From Sedimenticola sp. (lineage in GTDB: Bacteria > Pseudomonadota > Gammaproteobacteria > Chromatiales > Chromatiaceae): a stretch of 40,380 bases of DNA. Below are positions 34,984 to 40,380 of this stretch, one piece after another (the stretch's first letter is position 1; every line of letters starts with the position of its first letter). The notes beneath the pieces were generated by a model. That model saw nothing but the letters and a program-made list of their open reading frames with translations, searched no databases and was not told the origin of the DNA. The stretch is from positions 1 to 40,380 of the forward strand of contig JALWRH010000109.1 in NCBI GenBank assembly GCA_026994195.1. The letters run 5' to 3'. The position numbers and the translations under genes are program-made.

Positions 34984-36165
34984 GTGAACAAGCATTTCGA
35001 CGTCATCATCGTTGGCGCCGGCGCCGCCGGACTCCTATGCGCCATGGAAGCGGGCCGCCGCGGCCGCCGGGTGCTGGTGCTGGAGAAAGCGGGCAGGGCA
35101 GGAAACAAGATCCGCATCTCAGGAGGCGGAAAGAGCAACTTCACCAACCTGTATGTGAGCCCTGACAATTACCTGTCAGCCAATCCCCATTTCTGCAAGT
35201 CTGCCCTGGCGCGCTATACCCCGTGGGATTTCATGGATCTTCTGTCCCGCCACGGGCTGAGCTGGGAAGAAAGGGATCATGGCCAGCTGTTCTGTGAACA
35301 GGGCGCTACCGCCATCGTGGACCTGCTCCTGACGGAATGCAGCGCCGCCAAGGTGGACTTCGCCTACGACTGCGAAGTGCAGGAAATCAGCCACAGGAGT
35401 CAGTATCAGGTGAACACCAGCCGGGGAATGTTCAGCAGCTCATCGTTGGTGATCGCCACCGGCGGCCCCTCCATCCCACGCATGGGTTCCACGGACTTTG
35501 GTCTGCGGGTAGCCCGGCAATTCGGCCTGAAAAGCATCCCCTTCAAACCCGCCCTGGTGCCTTTCACCTTTCCACCCGGCTTTCTCGGCCGGATGCTCAA
35601 ACCCCTGGCGGGCGTCTCCCTGGATGCCGGTGTGAGCTGCAACGGCCGGCATTTCCGCGAGCAACTGCTGTTTACCCACAGAGGCCTGAGCGGGCCCGTG
35701 ATCCTGCAGATATCCTCCTACTGGAACAAGGGCGAGCCCATCACCATTGACCTGCTGCCAGACCTGGACGCGGCAGACTGGCTCAAGGCAGAGCAGGGCG
35801 CTCATGGCAAACGCCAGCTCAAAACCATCCTTGGAGAAAAACTGCCCCGGCGTCTGGCGGCCCTGCTTTGCGAACAGCCATTCAACGATCAGCCCCTGCA
35901 GAACCTTTCCTTCCGGCATCTGGAGGAGATCGGCGCCATCCTCAACGGCTGGCAGCTGCAACCCAGCGGCACCGAAGGCATGCGCACCGCCGAGGTCGCC
36001 ACCGGCGGCGTAGACACCAACGAGCTGTCTTCCCGGACCATGGAGGCGAAGAAACAGCCCGGCCTGTATTTCATCGGCGAAACCGTGGATGTTACCGGCC
36101 ATCTGGGCGGCTTCAACTTTCAGTGGGCCTGGGCTTCGGGCTGGAGCGCAGGGCAGGTGGTATGA
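34984..36165 (+). CDS. YhiN/HI0933-family FAD-dependent flavoprotein
   Basis: A 393-residue flavoprotein. The N-terminal dinucleotide loop VGAGAAGLLCAMEAG (about 10-24), the family hallmark RISGGGKSNFTN (about 48-59, usually GGGRCNxTN) and the C-terminal TGGVDTNELSSRTMEAK and VTGHLGGFNFQWAWASG place it in the HI0933/BaiN group. Members are predicted oxidoreductases; the substrate here is not known. The start is a GTG at 34984 without a clear Shine-Dalgarno. It overlaps rlmG by four bases, so it may be linked to RNA modification or simply co-transcribed. Confidence 0.88.
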   Translation: MNKHFDVIIVGAGAAGLLCAMEAGRRGRRVLVLEKAGRAGNKIRISGGGKSNFTNLYVSPDNYLSANPHFCKSALARYTPWDFMDLLSRHGLSWEERDHGQLFCEQGATAIVDLLLTECSAAKVDFAYDCEVQEISHRSQYQVNTSRGMFSSSSLVIATGGPSIPRMGSTDFGLRVARQFGLKSIPFKPALVPFTFPPGFLGRMLKPLAGVSLDAGVSCNGRHFREQLLFTHRGLSGPVILQISSYWNKGEPITIDLLPDLDAADWLKAEQGAHGKRQLKTILGEKLPRRLAALLCEQPFNDQPLQNLSFRHLEEIGAILNGWQLQPSGTEGMRTAEVATGGVDTNELSSRTMEAKKQPGLYFIGETVDVTGHLGGFNFQWAWASGWSAGQVV

Positions 36166-37301
36166 CGGAGACCCGGTTCAACCCCCCTTTTGGCAGCTAC
36201 CAGCTTCAGCGCATGCCCCCGCGCCCCCGGGAAACTCTGCGCGCCTGGGATGCTGCCGATGAGTACCTGTTGACGCACCTGGACGGCACGGGCGCTCCCC
36301 CAATGAGCAGCCGCGTACTCATTCTCAATGATGCTTTTGGCGCCCTGTCCCTGGCTTTGCACGAGTACCGGCCCTGGTCGGCCTCCGACTCGGCGCTGGC
36401 ACAGGCGGCGACCCGGAAGAATGCCCAGGCCAATGACATTCCCCATGAAAACCTGCGTTTGCTCACGAGCCTGGAGATGCCCGACGCACCCCTGGACCTG
36501 GTACTGATCAAGGCCCCCAAAACCCTGGCCCTGCTGGAATACCAACTCCATCGCCTGCGCCCTCTGCTGAGTCCGGCCACCCGCATCCTGGTGGCCGGCA
36601 TGATGAAAGCCCTGCCAGGGGCAGTGTGGAAACGGCTGGAATCCCTGCTGGGGCCGGTACAGACCTTTCCCGGGCGGAAGAAGGCCAAGCTCATGGAAGT
36701 ACAATTCGGCCCCGGCCTTGTACTGCCCCCCAACCCCTATCCGACTAGCTACCGGCTGGAAAACACGCCCTATCGCATCATCAACCACGCCAACGTCTTC
36801 TCCCGGGAAAAGCTGGACATTGGCAGCCGTTTCTTTCTGCAGCATCTGCCCGAAGGACGGGGGGAGGAAGAGGTTCTGGATCTGGGCTGCGGCAACGGTG
36901 TGCTGGCCCTGATGACCCTGCACCGCAACCCCCGCGCCCGGATCTACTGCGTGGATGAATCCCATATGGCCGTCGCCTCAGCCCGGGCCACACTGGAAAC
37001 CGCCTTCGGGCCGGAGGTACGGGCGGAATTTCATGCGGCCTGGAATCTGGATCTGTTTTCCTCAAGCAGCATGGACCGGGTGCTGTGCAACCCGCCGTTT
37101 CACCAGCAGCATGCCGTGGGAGATCATATCGCCAGAGGCATGTTCCGGGATGCCAGACGGGTATTGCGGGAAGGCGGGGAGTTGTGGGTGGTGGGCAACC
37201 GCCACCTGGGGTATCACCAGATCCTGAAACGGCTGTTCGGCCATGTGGAACTGATCGCCTCCAACCCCAAATTCGTGGTTCTACGCTGCCTCAAAGGATG
37301 A
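36162..37301 (+). CDS. rlmG: 23S rRNA guanine methyltransferase RlmG-like
   Basis: A 379-residue RsmC/RlmG-family enzyme. An N-terminal non-catalytic methyltransferase-like domain (about 1-190) precedes the SAM-binding domain with LDLGCGNGVLALMTL (motif I), CVDESHMAVASA and the guanine-N2 motif NPPFHQQHAVGD. RlmG makes m2G1835 in E. coli 23S rRNA. The true start is the ATG at 36162 (MTETRFNPPFG), overlapping the preceding stop as ATGA; the longer open frame upstream is antisense-like. The RlmG assignment over RsmC rests on length and the N-terminal FNPPFGSYQLQR. Confidence 0.9.
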   Translation: MTETRFNPPFGSYQLQRMPPRPRETLRAWDAADEYLLTHLDGTGAPPMSSRVLILNDAFGALSLALHEYRPWSASDSALAQAATRKNAQANDIPHENLRLLTSLEMPDAPLDLVLIKAPKTLALLEYQLHRLRPLLSPATRILVAGMMKALPGAVWKRLESLLGPVQTFPGRKKAKLMEVQFGPGLVLPPNPYPTSYRLENTPYRIINHANVFSREKLDIGSRFFLQHLPEGRGEEEVLDLGCGNGVLALMTLHRNPRARIYCVDESHMAVASARATLETAFGPEVRAEFHAAWNLDLFSSSSMDRVLCNPPFHQQHAVGDHIARGMFRDARRVLREGGELWVVGNRHLGYHQILKRLFGHVELIASNPKFVVLRCLKG

Positions 37302-37328
37302 TGGCGGGTTGGACTTCCGGACAGATTA

Positions 37329-37979
37329 CTACCAGGGCATAAAGGAGTTCATGGCCCGCATGGGCTTGTTCATCTGACGCATGTCGCGGCCCATGAGGCC
37401 GGTATTGATGGTCATCACCCGTATGTCGTTCTTCATGGCACCGATATCCTCGGTAACCGTCTGGATAGAGGCATCCATGCTTTCTATTTTCTCCGCCATG
37501 TGGCCGGTGTCGCCACGCATCTGGGAGATATCCGCGGTCAGCATGTCCATGCTGTCATTGACCTTGTTGAAGGATACGGCAATCCCACCCATGGTCCCGT
37601 TCATGTTGGCAATGTTGCGATCCATGTTCTGAACGTTCTTTACCAGCAGGTTGATCTGTTCCGTCATGATGGCAATATTGCCGGACAACTGGGAGACATT
37701 CCGGGACATCTTCGCCATGTTGGATTCCATGGCCGGATCGAAGGACTGGGACATAGAATGCATGTCCTTGGTCACGTGATAGATGAGATAGAAACCCGAC
37801 AGGCCCAGCAGCCCCAGAATGATCATGGCCGGATACACCATGCGCTCCCAGCGGCGCACGCTTTCATCAAAAGAGCGGAAAAACCGGGTCAGGGAGATCT
37901 CCAGCTTGACCATCGCCTTCTGTTCCGGCGAAAGATTCTTGTATTCCGGGGAGAAGGTGCGCGGATCTTTTTCCAACAT
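37329..37979 (-). CDS. Methionine-rich coiled-coil membrane protein
   Basis: A 216-residue protein with a cytoplasmic N terminus (about 1-45), one membrane helix (about 48-70, MVYPAMIILGLLGLSGFYLIYHV) and a long C-terminal coiled coil outside it. Methionine makes up roughly one residue in eight, repeatedly spaced by about seven (DMHSMSQSF...NMAKM; LMGRDMRQMNKPMRAMNSF), so Met appears to occupy core heptad positions. The architecture resembles sensory or polar-organising membrane coiled coils, but there is no methyl-accepting or catalytic motif. I do not recognise the family. It is convergent with rlmG and its promoter region carries a TTGAC-N8-GTCAA palindrome. Confidence 0.75.
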   Translation of the reverse strand: MLEKDPRTFSPEYKNLSPEQKAMVKLEISLTRFFRSFDESVRRWERMVYPAMIILGLLGLSGFYLIYHVTKDMHSMSQSFDPAMESNMAKMSRNVSQLSGNIAIMTEQINLLVKNVQNMDRNIANMNGTMGGIAVSFNKVNDSMDMLTADISQMRGDTGHMAEKIESMDASIQTVTEDIGAMKNDIRVMTINTGLMGRDMRQMNKPMRAMNSFMPW

Positions 37980-38073
37980 ACTGCCGACCTGTGGCTATTG
38001 GACCGGGAAATTCCGGCCCACAAGTATTTTAGAATACCGCTTAATGCCTGTAGATGACGTTGGTCAATTGAGT

Positions 38074-38091
38074 TTGACTGATATGCGTCAA
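38074..38091. promoter_or_regulatory. Inverted repeat in front of the methionine-rich protein gene
   Basis: TTGAC (38074-38078) and GTCAA (38087-38091) flank eight bases, in the 172-base gap between the two minus-strand genes. On the minus strand TTGACG could also be a -35. The spacing differs from FNR sites (N4), so the regulator is unknown. Confidence 0.35.
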
Positions 38092-38151
38092 TATTTTCCG
38101 GAGTACTCGGGAAGGCAACGCCAGGATGCAGAATTTCCGGCAAGGGTTCGC

Positions 38152-40380
38152 CTACAACAACACTTTCTCCACGCCATGGGCTTTCAGTTTCTCGATGAAG
38201 GCCTGCTGCCAGCCGCTTCCCAGGCGCTGGTTGGCGATCTCCATGACGATGTAGTCTGTCTTGAGACCGGTCTCCTCCTGGTACTTGAGCAGGCCCTGCT
38301 GGCAGGCGGGGCAGGTGGTAAGAATACGTTTTTCGCCGTCTCCCAGAGCCGCCATGCCCTCTTTCAGATCCTCGGCCTTGCGGTAACGCAACTGGCTGGC
38401 GATATCCGGGCGGCTGGTGCCCAGGGTGCCGGATTCACCACAGCAGCGATCTGTGAGCTTCACTGCCTTGCCCAGAAGCTCCCCCGCCACCTCCAGGGGC
38501 TGATAGGTCTTCATGGGGCTGTGGCAGGGGTCATGGAACAGATATTCCGCGTCCTGACTACCATCCAGAGTCACTCCCTTCTCCAGCAGCCATTCGTGGA
38601 TGTCCAGAAGGCGGCAGCCGGGGAAAATGCGCTCGAATTCATACTTGAGCAACTGATCCATGCAGGTGCCGCAGGAAACGATGACGGTCCTAATGTCCAG
38701 ATAGTTGAGGGTGGTGGCCAACCGGTGGAACAGAACCCGGTTCTCGGTGGTGATGCGCCGCCCGGTCGCCTCGTCGCCATTGGCGCTCTGGGGATAGCCG
38801 CAGCACAGATACCCGGGAGGCAACACCACCTCGGCCCCGGCTTCGTAGAGCATGGCGATGGTCGCCAGGCCAATATCCGAGAACAGGCGTTCGGACCCGC
38901 AGCCGGGGAAATAGAACACAGACTCGGCTTCCTCACTGGGCCGGTCCGGACGGCGGATGATGGGCACCTGGCTCTTGTCTTCCAGGCCCAGGGCGGTGCG
39001 GTAGGAGAGGGCAGGGAGCCTGACCTCGATGGGCCGGCGCAGCAGCTCCACCACCAGGGGTTTCACCCCGGGGCTGCCTGTGGTGTTGGCGGGAGGACGC
39101 CGGGTATCCCTGAACAGGCCCATGCGCCGGAAGATCTTGTGCCCCAGCGTAATGCCCTTGAAGCCCCAGTCCGCCATGACCCGGCGCAGAAAACGGATGG
39201 CGCGGGGGCTGGTGGTGTTGAGGAAGCGCATGGCGGCCCAGCCTCCGGGGCTGAAACGCTTGCGCCCCCGCTCCACCAGAATGCGGCGCAGGCGCACGGT
39301 GACATCGCCGAAGTCGATGTTCACCGGACAGGGATTTTCGCACTTGTGACAGATGGTGCAGTGATCGGCCACATCGTTCATCTCGTCGAAATGACGCAGG
39401 GACAGGCCGCGGCGGGTCTGTTCCTCGTAGAGGAACGCCTCTATCAGCAGGCCCGTGGCCAGAATCTTGTTGCGCGGGGAGTACAACAGGTTGGCCCGGG
39501 GAATATGGGTCTGGCAGACGGGCTTGCACTTGCCGCAGCGCAGGCAGTGCTTCACATCGTCGTTGAGCAGGCCCAGCTCGCTGGCTTCGAGAATGATGGC
39601 TTCCTGCTGCAACAGGCGCAGGGATGGGGTGTAGGCGCCCTCAAGACCCGAACCCGGCAGCAGTTTTCCCGGATTGAAACGTCCCTCGGGATCGATGCTG
39701 TCCTTGTAGGCAGCAAAATCCCGCAGCTTGTCCTCTTCCAGATACTGGATCTTGGTCAGACCGATGCCATGCTCGCCGGAGATGACCCCGTCCAGGGATT
39801 GGGCCAGCTCCATGATGCGGTCCACCACGCGCTCCGCTTGGTGAAGCATGGCGTAGTTGTGGGAATGCACGGGAATGTTGGTGTGCACATTGCCATCCCC
39901 CGCATGCATATGCAGGGCCACGAACAGGCGGCTGTCACGGGTTTTGCGATGGATCTCATCGAGCCGGTCCCGCAGGGGCTTGAAATCCTGCCCGGCGAAA
40001 ATGTCCTTGAGGCGCTGTTCCACTTCCTCCCGGTAGGACTGACGCAGATCCCGGCGCAACATCAGATCCAGAAGGCTGTCCCCAGGCTGCAGGCGGGTGA
40101 GGGCGGTTTCATCCAGAAGATCCCGGTGAGCTTCGGCAGGTTCATTCAGGTGCTCCAGCACCTGCCGCCAGCGGCGGCGGGCCTCCTCCACCAGAGTCCG
40201 GGCAGCCGCCTGCTTGTCCGCCATGATACGGCGGTTCTCCTCCGAATCGGCAAAATCCACCACGCAGCGGCACAACTGGGTCAGGTCTGAATCGAGAAAC
40301 TCCAGCACGCCATCCATGATGGCCAGCTTGTTGCCAATGGATTGCTCGATATTGATGGCTTCTATGCCCCGGCTGTACTC
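38152..40380 (-). CDS. FAD-linked oxidase / 4Fe-4S / CCG-domain oxidoreductase, 5' truncated by window edge
   Basis: The 742 visible C-terminal residues of a larger protein; the frame is still open at base 40380, so the start lies outside. First comes the end of a GlcD-type FAD-linked oxidase domain (HMHAGDGNVHTNIPV, SGEHGIGLTKI). Two ferredoxin-like 4Fe-4S clusters follow (CLRCGKCKPVCQTH and CTICHKCENPCPVN). Two CCG-type cysteine domains complete the visible part (FPGCGSERLF...CCGYPQ and HDPCHSP...CCGESG), with a final TTCPACQQG. This joins parts equivalent to GlcD and GlcF, or a D-lactate dehydrogenase such as Dld-II, in one chain. Substrate is not determinable; a 2-hydroxy acid with electrons to quinone is the likely role. 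The CCG cysteines are all present. Confidence 0.9.
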   Translation of the reverse strand, partial: EYSRGIEAINIEQSIGNKLAIMDGVLEFLDSDLTQLCRCVVDFADSEENRRIMADKQAAARTLVEEARRRWRQVLEHLNEPAEAHRDLLDETALTRLQPGDSLLDLMLRRDLRQSYREEVEQRLKDIFAGQDFKPLRDRLDEIHRKTRDSRLFVALHMHAGDGNVHTNIPVHSHNYAMLHQAERVVDRIMELAQSLDGVISGEHGIGLTKIQYLEEDKLRDFAAYKDSIDPEGRFNPGKLLPGSGLEGAYTPSLRLLQQEAIILEASELGLLNDDVKHCLRCGKCKPVCQTHIPRANLLYSPRNKILATGLLIEAFLYEEQTRRGLSLRHFDEMNDVADHCTICHKCENPCPVNIDFGDVTVRLRRILVERGRKRFSPGGWAAMRFLNTTSPRAIRFLRRVMADWGFKGITLGHKIFRRMGLFRDTRRPPANTTGSPGVKPLVVELLRRPIEVRLPALSYRTALGLEDKSQVPIIRRPDRPSEEAESVFYFPGCGSERLFSDIGLATIAMLYEAGAEVVLPPGYLCCGYPQSANGDEATGRRITTENRVLFHRLATTLNYLDIRTVIVSCGTCMDQLLKYEFERIFPGCRLLDIHEWLLEKGVTLDGSQDAEYLFHDPCHSPMKTYQPLEVAGELLGKAVKLTDRCCGESGTLGTSRPDIASQLRYRKAEDLKEGMAALGDGEKRILTTCPACQQGLLKYQEETGLKTDYIVMEIANQRLGSGWQQAFIEKLKAHGVEKVLL

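Noticed and set aside
37819-40290. Very long open frame on the plus strand opposite the FAD/iron-sulfur gene
   Set aside because: It mirrors codon positions of the real minus-strand gene; its translation has no recognisable domain and is rich in His/Gln/Gly typical of antisense frames in GC-rich DNA.

Overview
The window looks like a chromosomal segment of a GC-rich gammaproteobacterium. I infer this from the gene families and their order: rpe-gph-trpE-trpG-trpD-trpC next to a Crp/Vfr-type regulator and an OsmC gene resembles arrangements known from Pseudomonas and purple-sulfur/sulfur-oxidising relatives. The DUF3450-TtpC-ExbB-ExbD-TonB-TPR cluster is also typical of gammaproteobacteria. I see no phage, insertion sequence, CRISPR array, rRNA or tRNA gene. 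This is mainly core chromosome with a few accessory pieces.

Layout. (1) 145-5108, minus strand: a six-gene TonB energy-transduction operon with nearly every stop and start overlapping. (2) 5281-10007: a TonB-dependent outer-membrane receptor (minus) divergent from a secreted S9 peptidase (plus), probably a peptide-scavenging pair served by the TonB operon. (3) 10126-12190: apaG-apaH, then convergent VOC and OsmC genes. (4) 12307-18696: a crp-like regulator preceded by a seven-codon reading frame, then the minus-strand trp block (trpE, trpG, trpD, trpC) with palindromic repeats inserted exactly at intercistronic junctions, preceded by rpe-gph. (5) 18791-24663, minus: argS, an SPOR-domain protein, a FIST-domain sensor and a PAS-GGDEF-EAL enzyme, the last two coupled by a TGATG overlap. 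(6) 24791-31042: an unknown membrane-anchored protein, priA, a lipoprotein coupled to a fructosamine-kinase-like gene that apparently starts at CTG, a META-domain protein and a small exported protein. (7) 31086-34912, minus: rlmI-lgt-thyA and folA. Between thyA and folA lies a 44-codon acidic gene with a perfect FNR-type box, a correctly placed -10 element, a strong Shine-Dalgarno and its own terminator. (8) 34984-37301: a YhiN-type flavoprotein and rlmG. (9) 37329-40380, minus: a methionine-rich coiled-coil membrane protein and the 3' part of a large FAD/iron-sulfur oxidoreductase that runs off the right edge.

The most promising overlooked item is the small anaerobically controlled gene at 31706-31840. 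Next are the FIST/c-di-GMP pair, the CTG start at 28812 and the coupled leader frame in front of crp. All functional calls come from reading motifs by eye; no database search was run.
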